6,649 bases of DNA from Lentisphaeria bacterium. Lineage in GTDB: Bacteria > Verrucomicrobiota > Lentisphaeria > Oligosphaerales > Lenti-02. The position numbers and the translations under genes are program-made. Shown here piece after piece: positions 1-6,204 of the stretch (within the stretch, counting starts at the first letter, position 1; every line of letters starts with the position of its first letter). Location of the stretch: positions 1 to 6,649 of the forward strand of contig JAGLDW010001039.1 of NCBI GenBank assembly GCA_023145395.1, written 5' to 3'. The notes below the pieces were generated by a model. The model did not search any database. It was not told where the DNA came from and saw only the letters and a program-made list of their open reading frames with translations.

Positions 1-22
1 GGTCCGGGACGTCCCGCGCCAC
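1..22. repeat. Palindromic repeat, copy A (3' flank of htpG)
   Basis: The stretch is centred on the perfect 12-bp palindrome CGGGACGTCCCG (5-16), 23 nt past the htpG stop codon. The whole 22 nt nearly matches 6205-6227: the same GGTCCGG start and CCAC end, with one 1-nt indel and two substitutions. It may be cut by the window edge. It could aid 3'-end formation of htpG, but no T-run is present. Confidence 0.55.
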
Positions 23-38
23 TGTCCGCGTCAGCCCG

Positions 39-1997
39 CTATGCGTCCGCGAGGAGAGTTCTTCCCTCTGCGGCCATGAGTTCGCTCACGCGCTGGGCGA
101 AGGCGAGCGGGTCCTTGACCGGGAGGGAGGCAGTGAGCAGCGCCTGATCGTACAGCAGTTCCGCGTACTCGCTCAGCTTCGCGTGATCCGGACTCTTGTC
201 GAACAGGCCGCGCATGACCTCGACGATGGGGTGCTCGGGATTCAGCTCGAGGATGCGCTTCGAGCCAGGCAGATCCTGGTTCATGGCCTTCATGATCTTT
301 TCCATGTGGATGCCCATGTCGTGCTCGTCGGCGACGAGACAGCACGCGCTATCCGTGAGGCGTTGGGAAAGGCGCACATCCTTCACCCGATCCTCGAGAA
401 TGGACTTGATTTTCTCGACGAGATCCTTGTTGGACTCCTCGGATTCCTTGCGCCCCTCCTCCTTCTCCTTCTTCTCGTCTTCGGTATCGAGATTGACGTC
501 GCCCTTGGCGATGGACTTGACGGGCTTGTCCTTGTAGGCCTGCAGACTCTGGCCAACGGCCCACTCGTCGATGGGGTCGGTCATGAAGAGAACCTCGTAG
601 TCCTTGCCCTTGAAGGCTTCGAGGTGGGGGGATTGTTCGAGAAGGCCGCGGTCTTCGCCAGTGAGGAAATAGATTTCCTTCTGGCTTTCGGGCATGCGTT
701 CGACGTATTCGGCCAGAGAGGTGTAGACGCCGTCGTCGGTGTTTGTGCTCTGGAACAGCAGCAAATCCTGAAGTTTCTCGCGGTTCTCGAAATCCGTGTG
801 CATGCCTTCCTTGAAGATGGCGCCGAACTCGGTCCAGAACTGGACATATTTGTCCCGGTTCTTCTCCATCATGCCAGTGAACGTGTCAATGACTTTCTTG
901 ACGATGTTCTTGCGCATGGTGCGGATGATGCGGTCTTCCTGCAGGAGTTCGCGGGAGACGTTGAGAGGCAGGTCGGAGGAATCGACCACACCGCGGAGGA
1001 AGCGCATGTACTGCGGCACCAGTTCCTCGCAGTTGTCCGTGATGAAGACGCGCCGCACATAGAGCTGCACACCCTTGTTGCGGGTGTCCGGCGTGAACAT
1101 GTCAAATTGCGTCTTGCTCGGGATGTAGAGCAGCGAGCGGAACTCGGTGCGCCCCTCGACATTCCAGTGAAGCGTTTCAAGCGGATCCTGGAAGTCATGG
1201 CTGACATGCTTGTAGAACTCGTTGTACTCCTCGTCCGTGATCTCGCTCTTCGGCCGCTGCCAGATGGCCTTCTGGGAGTTGAGCGTCTCTTCGGTTGTCT
1301 TGGAGATTGCTTCCGCGCCCTCGATGGGCTTCCCTTCCTCGTCCCTGGGCGTTTCCTCCCTGGTGATGTCCATGGTGATCGGATGTTCGACAAAGTCGGA
1401 GAACTTTGTGACGATCTTGCGGATCTTCCATTCCTCCACGAATTCCTCGTGCTCTTCGGAGATGTGCAAAACGACTTCCGTGCCACGTGTTTCCTTGACC
1501 GCCTCCTCGACGGTGTAGGAGCCGGTGCCGTCGCTGGTCCAACTGACCGCCGCATCCTTCGCCCCGGCGTGTCGAGTCAGCACCGTGACCTTGTCCGCGA
1601 TCATGAACGCCGCGTAGAAGCCGACGCCAAACTGCCCGATGAGCTCGGGAGGCATGTTTTCCTTGTTCTCCTGGAGCTGTTCAAGAAATTTTCGGGTTCC
1701 GGAGTTGGCGATGGTGCCGATGCAGGCGTCGATGTCGTCCATGCCCATGCCAATACCGTTGTCGGAGACCGTGAGCGTGCGCTTCTCCTTGTCAAAGGCG
1801 ATCTTGATCTTCCAGTCCGAGTCGTCCTCAAGCAACGATTCGTCGGAAAGCGCCTCGAAGCGCGCGCGGTCGATGGCGTCGGAGGCATTGGAAATCAGTT
1901 CGCGAAGAAAAATTTCCTTGTTGGAGTAGAGGGAATGGACGACCAGGTCGAGCAGTTGCTGGACTTCCGTTTTGAACTTGCGCTTCTTAGCTCCCAC
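39..1997 (-). CDS. htpG: Molecular chaperone HtpG (bacterial Hsp90)
   Basis: This is a 652-residue cytosolic ATP-dependent Hsp90 chaperone that remodels client proteins, working with DnaK in the known family. The N-terminal GHKL ATPase domain (about 1-235) shows LRELISNASDA at 31-41, with the expected catalytic Glu33 and Asn37, then SDNGIGM at 78-84 with ATP-binding Asp79, GTIANSGT at 94-101 and the lid motif GQFGVGFYAAF at 121-131. The middle domain carries NVSREL at 346-351, whose Arg349 matches the family's ATP-sensing arginine. A Lys/Glu-rich linker (about 503-525) precedes the C-terminal dimerisation domain. The protein ends in ADA and lacks the eukaryotic MEEVD tail. Length is close to the usual 620-650. 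The start is GTG at 1997, chosen because AAGGAG (2010-2005) lies 7 nt upstream and the N-terminus aligns as expected. All key residues are present. It is the last of the four minus-strand genes and probably has its own promoter. Confidence 0.98.
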   Translation of the reverse strand: MGAKKRKFKTEVQQLLDLVVHSLYSNKEIFLRELISNASDAIDRARFEALSDESLLEDDSDWKIKIAFDKEKRTLTVSDNGIGMGMDDIDACIGTIANSGTRKFLEQLQENKENMPPELIGQFGVGFYAAFMIADKVTVLTRHAGAKDAAVSWTSDGTGSYTVEEAVKETRGTEVVLHISEEHEEFVEEWKIRKIVTKFSDFVEHPITMDITREETPRDEEGKPIEGAEAISKTTEETLNSQKAIWQRPKSEITDEEYNEFYKHVSHDFQDPLETLHWNVEGRTEFRSLLYIPSKTQFDMFTPDTRNKGVQLYVRRVFITDNCEELVPQYMRFLRGVVDSSDLPLNVSRELLQEDRIIRTMRKNIVKKVIDTFTGMMEKNRDKYVQFWTEFGAIFKEGMHTDFENREKLQDLLLFQSTNTDDGVYTSLAEYVERMPESQKEIYFLTGEDRGLLEQSPHLEAFKGKDYEVLFMTDPIDEWAVGQSLQAYKDKPVKSIAKGDVNLDTEDEKKEKEEGRKESEESNKDLVEKIKSILEDRVKDVRLSQRLTDSACCLVADEHDMGIHMEKIMKAMNQDLPGSKRILELNPEHPIVEVMRGLFDKSPDHAKLSEYAELLYDQALLTASLPVKDPLAFAQRVSELMAAEGRTLLADA

Positions 1998-2004
1998 GGT
2001 GCTT

Positions 2005-2010
2005 CTCCTT
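2005..2010 (-). promoter_or_regulatory. Ribosome binding site supporting the GTG start of htpG
   Basis: Read on the minus strand, AAGGAG is followed by 7 nt and then GTG at 1997. No ATG lies in a comparable position, so this site decides the non-ATG start. Confidence 0.8.
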
Positions 2011-2088
2011 CGCGTGTTTCTCAGGTGTTTCCGGGACCGCTGTAGGCAGTTTTCCGGCGGGTGTATGGCATGTGTCTAAGGGAGGCGG

Positions 2089-2116
2089 AATGTAGCTCTG
2101 CACGGACCGATTTCAA
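2089..2116 (-). promoter_or_regulatory. Candidate sigma-70-type promoter for htpG
   Basis: On the minus strand TTGAAA (2116-2111, 5 of 6 consensus) is separated by 16 bp from TACATT (2094-2089, 4 of 6). Transcription would begin near 2082 and give a leader of about 85 nt. No CIRCE inverted repeat (HrcA operator) is seen. The -35 resembles that of sigma-32 promoters, but no CCCCAT-type -10 follows at the right distance, so heat control by either system is not supported here. This is a match by eye to consensus. Confidence 0.4.
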
Positions 2117-2150
2117 CAGTCGTTGGATGGGGAGGGCGCATGTCACTCCC

Positions 2151-2198
2151 GTAGGTGCTGTCCGCAATCCGCGCCGCGCGGAGGGCCGCACGGCCTAC
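2151..2198. repeat. GC-rich inverted-repeat element bounded by GTAGG / CCTAC
   Basis: The element lies in the 226-nt gap between the NYN gene and htpG. Its outer ends GTAGG (2151-2155) and CCTAC (2194-2198) are complementary. Inside are two compact hairpins: TCCGCG-CCG-CGCGGA (2168-2182) and GGCC-GCAC-GGCC (2184-2195). Read on the minus strand it begins with GTAG followed at once by a hairpin, the layout of REP sequences mobilised by RAYT (TnpA-REP) proteins. It lies 26 nt past the NYN stop codon and could influence 3'-end formation, but no T-run follows it, so it is not a standard intrinsic terminator. Membership of a dispersed family is inferred. Confidence 0.45.
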
Positions 2199-2223
2199 TG
2201 GCGAACCGCGCCCTGTACGGCGG

Positions 2224-3435
2224 TCAATGGCGCAGGGCGAGGCTCTGAAGCACCCTGGCGAAAAAGTCCACGTGCGTGTCTGGAGTGTCGGGATAGAGCA
2301 ACGCGGCGCAGCTTTCCGGGGACAGGTCGTTGCGCTCGCTGTAGGCCTTGTGGAACAGACTTGCGTAGTAGCGCAGCTGGAATGTGTCCAGATCGGTCAC
2401 GCCGCGGAACAGCGAAACCTCCCGGAGTCCGGCGCGCCGCGCTCCCTGATCGGTTCTTTCGTAGAGGCAGCCACCGTAGACCATGGAGAAGAGGATGCCG
2501 CTCCATTGCTTGTCCGTGGCTTCGCCATCAGGGTCCGCCTTTTTACGGAGTTCATCGCGAATCAACGCTGTCCCCTCCACCTTGAGAAGCTCGTAGATTT
2601 CGCCTAGGATGCGATCTCGCACCAGGGGATCGGACACGTACCACCGCGTTGCAGCCATGTAGGTTTCAAAGGACTGGTCCGCATTCTGGAAGCGCGTGCT
2701 TGTCCGTCCTGCCTCCCACTTGACATGGCATGTCCCATCCTGTTCGGCGAGGCTGAAAAAACGCGGCATGCTGCCGAGAAGGTCCTCCAGATCCAGGGCG
2801 CCGAAATCCTCGGGCAAGAACTCGGAGTCCTGCTCTTTGAGGGCGTGTTCGGCGGATTCGAGAGTGTGCGTGGAATCCTGTTCGAAGAGCGGGCGCAGCA
2901 CATCCACAACCCAGGCCTTTTCCCGGAGCATGCCCCCGTGCGAGCGCAGGCCGTTCGGCGTGCAGTAGACGTATTCGTCGCAGTTCCGTATGAGGGTGTT
3001 GGCGATGGTCCCCTCCGTGCCGACTCCCACCACCTTCTTGCCAGTGGCTTTGAGTCGGCTGATCAGGGGCAGGAAATCCGCGTCCCCCGTGACGATCACG
3101 TAGGTGGTGATATGGGCGAAGGTGAGAACGCAGTCCATGGCCTGCAGCACCATGAACATGTCGGCTGCGTTCTTGCTGTTGTAGCCTGTCCGGACCACAT
3201 GCTGCATCTCCACACCAGCCTTCTGCAGGTCCGGCGCGTATTTTCGGAATGTTGCATTGCCCCAGTCGGCGAAGGCCTTGCGGTAGACGACGGAACCATG
3301 CTTCTCTTCAAGATGCTCGATCAAAGCAGTGACGGAAAAAGGTTTCTCATTCGTGGGATCGTTGTTTTCCAGGCCAATAATAAGATTCTCGAAATCCATA
3401 AGGAGAGCGACTAGTTCCCGCTTTTTTTCGGACAT
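2224..3435 (-). CDS. NYN-domain (LabA/DUF88-like) predicted ribonuclease with OST-HTH/LOTUS-like domain
   Basis: A 403-residue protein whose first ~160 residues form a NYN domain, a PIN-like metal-dependent RNase fold. The acidic residues expected for metal binding are visible: DFEN at 14-17, Asp92 in KNAAD, and TGDADF at 116-121 with Asp118 and Asp120. The stretch after the NYN domain (about 166-240) ends in LLGSMPRFFSL and HVKW and resembles an OST-HTH/LOTUS winged helix, a module often paired with NYN and linked to RNA binding. The last ~160 residues are mostly helical in character and I do not recognise them. No signal peptide or membrane segment is seen. The start is ATG at 3435 because AGGAG (3448-3444) lies 8 nt upstream; an in-frame TTG at 3441 is only 2 nt from that site. 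Its RNA target is unknown, and a non-catalytic RNA-binding role is possible. It stands alone between two structured gaps. Confidence 0.88.
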   Translation of the reverse strand: MSEKKRELVALLMDFENLIIGLENNDPTNEKPFSVTALIEHLEEKHGSVVYRKAFADWGNATFRKYAPDLQKAGVEMQHVVRTGYNSKNAADMFMVLQAMDCVLTFAHITTYVIVTGDADFLPLISRLKATGKKVVGVGTEGTIANTLIRNCDEYVYCTPNGLRSHGGMLREKAWVVDVLRPLFEQDSTHTLESAEHALKEQDSEFLPEDFGALDLEDLLGSMPRFFSLAEQDGTCHVKWEAGRTSTRFQNADQSFETYMAATRWYVSDPLVRDRILGEIYELLKVEGTALIRDELRKKADPDGEATDKQWSGILFSMVYGGCLYERTDQGARRAGLREVSLFRGVTDLDTFQLRYYASLFHKAYSERNDLSPESCAALLYPDTPDTHVDFFARVLQSLALRH

Positions 3436-3443
3436 GGACAATT

Positions 3444-3458
3444 CTCCTGTTCTCAGGA
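3444..3458 (-). promoter_or_regulatory. Ribosome binding site of the NYN gene, partly inside a small hairpin
   Basis: On the minus strand AGGAG (3448-3444) precedes ATG at 3435 by 8 nt. The same stretch can fold as TCCTG-AGAA-CAGGA (3458-3445), which would cover most of the Shine-Dalgarno bases. The stem is only 5 bp, so any effect on translation would be modest. Confidence 0.5.
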
Positions 3459-3482
3459 ATAGATTTTTTCCGTGTGTGGCAA

Positions 3483-3524
3483 TCCTGTAGGGACGCGACG
3501 GGCAGTTGTCACGTCCCTACAGGA
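3483..3524. repeat. Perfect 13-bp inverted repeat (REP/MITE-like palindrome)
   Basis: The arms TCCTGTAGGGACG (3483-3495) and CGTCCCTACAGGA (3512-3524) are perfectly complementary around a 16-nt centre. Inside, after one mismatch, GAC (3497-3499) pairs with GTC (3508-3510), so the hairpin closes to a loop of about 6-8 nt. It lies about 50 nt upstream of the NYN start and 110 nt past the fucosidase stop. There is no T-run on either side in either direction, so an intrinsic terminator is unlikely. Its inner ends GTAGG and CCTAC match those of the element at 2151-2198. It may be a dispersed palindromic repeat, or it may act on transcript ends or mRNA stability. Confidence 0.75.
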
Positions 3525-3547
3525 CGCAAATCGTTCTACATACCCTA

Positions 3548-3566
3548 CCTGGGGTGCTCCCCCAGG
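3548..3566. repeat. Hairpin, 7-bp stem CCTGGGG / CCCCAGG
   Basis: CCTGGGG (3548-3554) and CCCCAGG (3560-3566) surround the loop TGCTC. This is the middle of three hairpins between the fucosidase and the NYN gene. No T-run follows on either strand, so it is reported as a structured element and not as a terminator. Confidence 0.55.
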
Positions 3567-3578
3567 CTATCGTTGTGT

Positions 3579-3593
3579 TGTGCCGTTGGCACA
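3579..3593. repeat. Hairpin, 6-bp stem TGTGCC / GGCACA
   Basis: TGTGCC (3579-3584) and GGCACA (3588-3593) are perfectly complementary around a 3-nt loop. It is the first structure met after the fucosidase stop codon in the direction of transcription, about 40 nt downstream. No U-tract follows, so a role in 3'-end formation or mRNA protection is only a possibility. Confidence 0.5.
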
Positions 3594-3633
3594 TACGTGG
3601 CTCTCTCAATTCCACCTTGCCCACTTGCCCTCG

Positions 3634-4944
3634 TCATTTCAGAAAGAGTTCGATCACGGGAACCGTCACGTCGGGCTTCACGACGGGGATGTCCAGGGTG
3701 AGCACATGTGCGTCCTGGGTCTCTCCAAGGGCGGAGTGGGGGATTGGCGCGGATTCCTTGAACAGGATTTCCGACGCGTCGTGGAGGAACTGGACGTAGT
3801 CGACCTTGCCACCCAGCCCGTCGATGTGCAGATGCCGGAATGGCCAGTTGTAGACATGCAGGTAGAGACGATCTCCGTTCTGGGTGAAACGGCAGCCTTC
3901 AGGCGCCTCGAACTCGCTCATGGTGCAGCCGTAGATGGAGCGTGCGTGGACTTCCATCCAGTCGCCGTAGGCTTTGAGCGCGTCGAGCGCCCGGCTGTCG
4001 AGTGTGCCGCGGGCCGTCGGTCCCACATTCATGAGCAGATTGCCACCTGTGCCAACCGTGTTGACGAGCATCTGGACAAGCTGCTCGGCGCTCTTCCACG
4101 TCGTTTCGTCGCGATGGTATCCCCACGATCCGCTGAAGGTCTGGCAGGTCTCCCAGAAAACAGGCTTGCCGCCCTTTTCGACCCAGCCTCGCGGCTGGAA
4201 CTGCTCGGGTGTGTGCACGTCGGGCTGGTCCAGCGGGAGGTTGAGGCGGTCGTTGATGAGAATGTGGGGTTGCAGTTCGCGCATCATGGCGACCAGTTCC
4301 TCGCTCCCCCAGTCCTCCTTGGTCTTTCCGGCGATGCCGTTGCCGTCCGCATCCGGATAGGAGAAATCGAAGAAGACGTAGCCGATCTCACCGTAGTTCG
4401 TGAGCAGTTCGCGCACTTGGTCGTGGAGATACTTGCGGTAGATGGCGACATCCCGCGTCTTGTTGGCTTCCCTGACTTCATCGGGCGTCATGCGCTTGTA
4501 CATGGGGTGGATGCGGTCGATGGGGAAGTGGGGGTGGTGCCAGTCAATCACGCTGTAGTAGAAGCCCACCTTCAGGCCTTCGGCGCGGAAGGCCTCCACC
4601 ATGGGTTTGATGAGATCCTTGCCGCAGGGCGTGTTGGTCGCCTTGTAGTCGGTGTGCTGACTGTCGAAGAGGCAGAATCCCTCGTGATGCTTGGTGGTGA
4701 TGACAAAGTACTTCATGCCGGCTTCGCGAGCGGCCTTGGCCCACTTGCGGGGATCATAGAGGTCGGGGTCGAAGCGGTCGAAGTACTTCTGGTAGACATC
4801 GTCCGGGATCGCTTCGCGGTTCTTGACCCACTCGTGCCGGGCGGGCAGGGCGTAGGTCCCCCAGTGTATGAACATGCCGAATCGATCGTGCACGAACCAT
4901 TCGATCTCTCCAGCGACGGGGGCGGGCTGCGGTACGATTGCCAT
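3634..4944 (-). CDS. GH29 alpha-L-fucosidase, cytoplasmic
   Basis: A 436-residue retaining glycoside hydrolase predicted to release L-fucose from fucosylated oligosaccharides. The (beta/alpha)8 catalytic domain (about 12-340) shows RFGMFIHWGTYALPA at 21-35, FVITTKHHEGFCLFDS at 80-95 with the sugar-binding His pair 86-87, and GYVFFDF at 188-194, where Asp193 is at the family's nucleophile position. Also visible are INDR at 230-233, FWETC...SWGY at 263-276 (Glu265 is a candidate conserved acid) and GGNLLMNVGPTARG at 300-313. A short beta-rich C-terminal domain (about 345-436) follows. There is no signal peptide, so it should act inside the cell on imported sugars. The start is ATG at 4944, 8 nt after AAAGGAG; ATG at 4950 is only 2 nt away. 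The frame stays open upstream to 5970, but that part overlaps the oxidoreductase and is not protein-like. The upstream oxidoreductase ends 20 nt before this gene, so the two are probably cotranscribed. The exact linkage cleaved cannot be read from sequence. Confidence 0.93.
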   Translation of the reverse strand: MAIVPQPAPVAGEIEWFVHDRFGMFIHWGTYALPARHEWVKNREAIPDDVYQKYFDRFDPDLYDPRKWAKAAREAGMKYFVITTKHHEGFCLFDSQHTDYKATNTPCGKDLIKPMVEAFRAEGLKVGFYYSVIDWHHPHFPIDRIHPMYKRMTPDEVREANKTRDVAIYRKYLHDQVRELLTNYGEIGYVFFDFSYPDADGNGIAGKTKEDWGSEELVAMMRELQPHILINDRLNLPLDQPDVHTPEQFQPRGWVEKGGKPVFWETCQTFSGSWGYHRDETTWKSAEQLVQMLVNTVGTGGNLLMNVGPTARGTLDSRALDALKAYGDWMEVHARSIYGCTMSEFEAPEGCRFTQNGDRLYLHVYNWPFRHLHIDGLGGKVDYVQFLHDASEILFKESAPIPHSALGETQDAHVLTLDIPVVKPDVTVPVIELFLK

Positions 4945-4952
4945 CGTCATTT

Positions 4953-4959
4953 CTCCTTT
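4953..4959 (-). promoter_or_regulatory. Ribosome binding site deciding the fucosidase start
   Basis: AAAGGAG on the minus strand lies 8 nt before ATG at 4944 and only 2 nt before ATG at 4950. The normal spacing favours the second ATG. The site sits in the 20-nt space after the oxidoreductase stop codon, as expected for translation of a downstream operon gene. Confidence 0.75.
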
Positions 4960-4964
4960 GCGAG

Positions 4965-5984
4965 CTACAACGCGATCGGGGCGCCTCCCTGCCGGACGCT
5001 TGCGATCTCCGCGCGGACGACCTCGATGGTCTCCATGGCGCTTCTGGGTGTGACGATCTCCGGCTTGACGCCGTTGCGGATGCAGTCGAACAGATAGGCT
5101 TGCTCCAAAAAGTAGCCGCTGCTCGAGCTGATGTTGAGTCCTGCTTGCAGATCGCCGAGCGGCGAGGGCAGTTCGGGGTGCTTGATGTCTCCCGAGCCGT
5201 CGAACAGACTCAGCGTGGGGCTCTGGCGGTTGTCGTACTCGATGGCGGCGTTGTCGAAGACAGCCGTGTAGGACATGGTGAACGGGTATCCTGCGGGGAG
5301 GTCGGCGCTGCCCTCGGCGGACACCGCGACGTCGTCGAACTTGTACCGGGTGAAGCTGTGCACGATGCCACCCTCGGTGCGCGCATCCATTTCGAAACCG
5401 AATGACTGGACGGACTTTGGCCGTCCGAGCATCCACAGGGTGAGGTCTGTGTCGTGGATGTGGCGGTCGAAGATCTGCATGCCGCCACGGTCCTCGTCGA
5501 GGAACCACCGTTCGAAGCCGGTCGACACGCCGCCGACACGGGTCATGGACAGCGTCTGCAGTTTGCCGTACTCGCCGCCGTCGATGGCATTCTTGAGGAA
5601 CACATATTCCGGCCAGAAGCGGAGCACTTGTCCGATGGTGAGCATTTTTCCCGTGCGTTCGGACGCCTCGATCATGGGCATGCATTCTTCTGGAGTGCGG
5701 CTCATGGGCTTCTCGCAGAAGACATGGTGTCCGGCTTCGAGCGCTCGCACCGTGAGCGGCGAATGCAGGTAGGTGGGGGCGCAGACGAAGATGACATCCG
5801 CGATCTTCGCGTCGATCAACGCCTCGCCGCTTTCGTAGGTGGATACGCCAAACTGCTCCCCGATCTCTTTCCGAGGCGCTTCCTGAACATCGGCCACGGC
5901 GACAAGCTCGATGTCGCCGTGCTGGGTGAGGAGTTGGACATGACTGCGCCCCATTGGGCCTAGACCACAAAGACCGACCTTCAT
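4965..5984 (-). CDS. Gfo/Idh/MocA-family NAD(P)-dependent oxidoreductase
   Basis: A 339-residue cytoplasmic enzyme of the glucose-fructose oxidoreductase / inositol dehydrogenase / rhizopine catabolism family. The N-terminal Rossmann domain (about 1-120) has the dinucleotide motif GLGPMG at 7-12, with VAVADV at 28-33 ending the second strand. The family hallmark CEKPMS lies at 90-95 with catalytic Lys92. In the C-terminal alpha/beta domain GGMQIFDRHIHDTDL (167-181) supplies Asp173 and His177, completing the Lys-Asp-His set. Length is typical and no export signal is present. The start is ATG at 5984 because GAGG (5996-5993) lies 8 nt upstream; an in-frame ATG at 6005 lacks a ribosome site. It is the first gene of a likely two-gene operon with the fucosidase, so its substrate is plausibly fucose or a fucoside-derived sugar. 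Members of this family act on many sugars, and some use NAD in redox-assisted glycoside cleavage, so the substrate remains open. Confidence 0.93.
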   Translation of the reverse strand: MKVGLCGLGPMGRSHVQLLTQHGDIELVAVADVQEAPRKEIGEQFGVSTYESGEALIDAKIADVIFVCAPTYLHSPLTVRALEAGHHVFCEKPMSRTPEECMPMIEASERTGKMLTIGQVLRFWPEYVFLKNAIDGGEYGKLQTLSMTRVGGVSTGFERWFLDEDRGGMQIFDRHIHDTDLTLWMLGRPKSVQSFGFEMDARTEGGIVHSFTRYKFDDVAVSAEGSADLPAGYPFTMSYTAVFDNAAIEYDNRQSPTLSLFDGSGDIKHPELPSPLGDLQAGLNISSSSGYFLEQAYLFDCIRNGVKPEIVTPRSAMETIEVVRAEIASVRQGGAPIAL

Positions 5985-6012
5985 CGTACGTGCCTCGCTT
6001 TTCATTGGGTGG

Positions 6013-6028
6013 ACTTGTCTGGACAGGT
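6013..6028. promoter_or_regulatory. Candidate operator, 16-bp imperfect palindrome
   Basis: ACTTGTCTGGACAGGT is an imperfect palindrome: AC.TGTC and GACA.GT match across a 2-bp centre, with one mismatch per arm. The GTC-NN-GAC core resembles operators of the GntR/HutC type (DasR and NagR sites contain GGTCTAGACC). It lies 29-44 bp upstream of the oxidoreductase start and downstream of its predicted promoter, a position where a bound repressor would block elongation. No regulator gene is seen in the window. Confidence 0.4.
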
Positions 6029-6036
6029 TTTGGAGT

Positions 6037-6067
6037 GGCGAACCCCCGGGTGCTGCACCCGGTCGCC
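6037..6067. repeat. Strong hairpin in the leader of the sugar operon
   Basis: CCGGGTGC (6046-6053) and GCACCCGG (6055-6062) form a perfect 17-bp odd palindrome around T6054. The flanks extend it: GGCGA (6037-6041) pairs with TCGCC (6063-6067), leaving ACCC (6042-6045) as a bulge. If the predicted promoter is right, the hairpin would form in the untranslated leader, about 50 nt upstream of the oxidoreductase start. It may be a dispersed palindrome, an operator or an mRNA-stabilising stem. No U-tract follows it. Confidence 0.6.
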
Positions 6068-6082
6068 GTCTTTCTGAAGCGT

Positions 6083-6110
6083 ACTCTACAGAGGAGCCAT
6101 TACCAGTCAA
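6083..6110 (-). promoter_or_regulatory. Candidate promoter of the oxidoreductase-fucosidase operon
   Basis: On the minus strand TTGACT (6110-6105, 5 of 6) is followed after 16 bp by TAGAGT (6088-6083, 4 of 6). Transcription would start near 6076 and give a leader of about 90 nt containing the hairpin at 6037-6067 and the palindrome at 6013-6028. Identified by eye against the sigma-70 consensus. Confidence 0.45.
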
Positions 6111-6204
6111 CCGCTTAGGGTTCGCGCGGAAATAACGTGCCATTTTGCTGCTGGCCATTTTGGTTCGGGACCTCCGGAGCCGAGGGTGTGCTCCGGGCAT
6201 TCGC

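Noticed and set aside
183..2045. Plus-strand open frame of 620 codons antisense to htpG
   Set aside because: It lies wholly opposite a clear HtpG gene with every family motif. Its translation is a monotonous run of Leu, Val, Asp and Gly typical of the mirror of a GC-rich gene, and it has no recognisable domain.
2005..2082. RNA thermometer sequestering the htpG ribosome site
   Set aside because: A CTCCCTT stretch near the predicted transcript start could pair with AAGGAG only with a bulge and over about 60 nt. No ROSE- or FourU-type motif is visible next to the site.
3483..3524. Intrinsic terminator of the fucosidase operon
   Set aside because: The stem is strong, but no run of T follows in either direction; on the minus strand it is followed by ATTGCCACACACGG.
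3472..5097. Plus-strand open frame of 541 codons antisense to the fucosidase
   Set aside because: The opposite strand carries a complete GH29 enzyme. The antisense translation shows no domain, and its frame crosses the intergenic hairpins.
4945..5970. Long N-terminal extension of the fucosidase, which would give a 778-residue protein
   Set aside because: The frame is open, but the extension overlaps the oxidoreductase in another frame and translates to Arg/His/Pro-rich nonsense. A good ribosome site precedes ATG at 4944.
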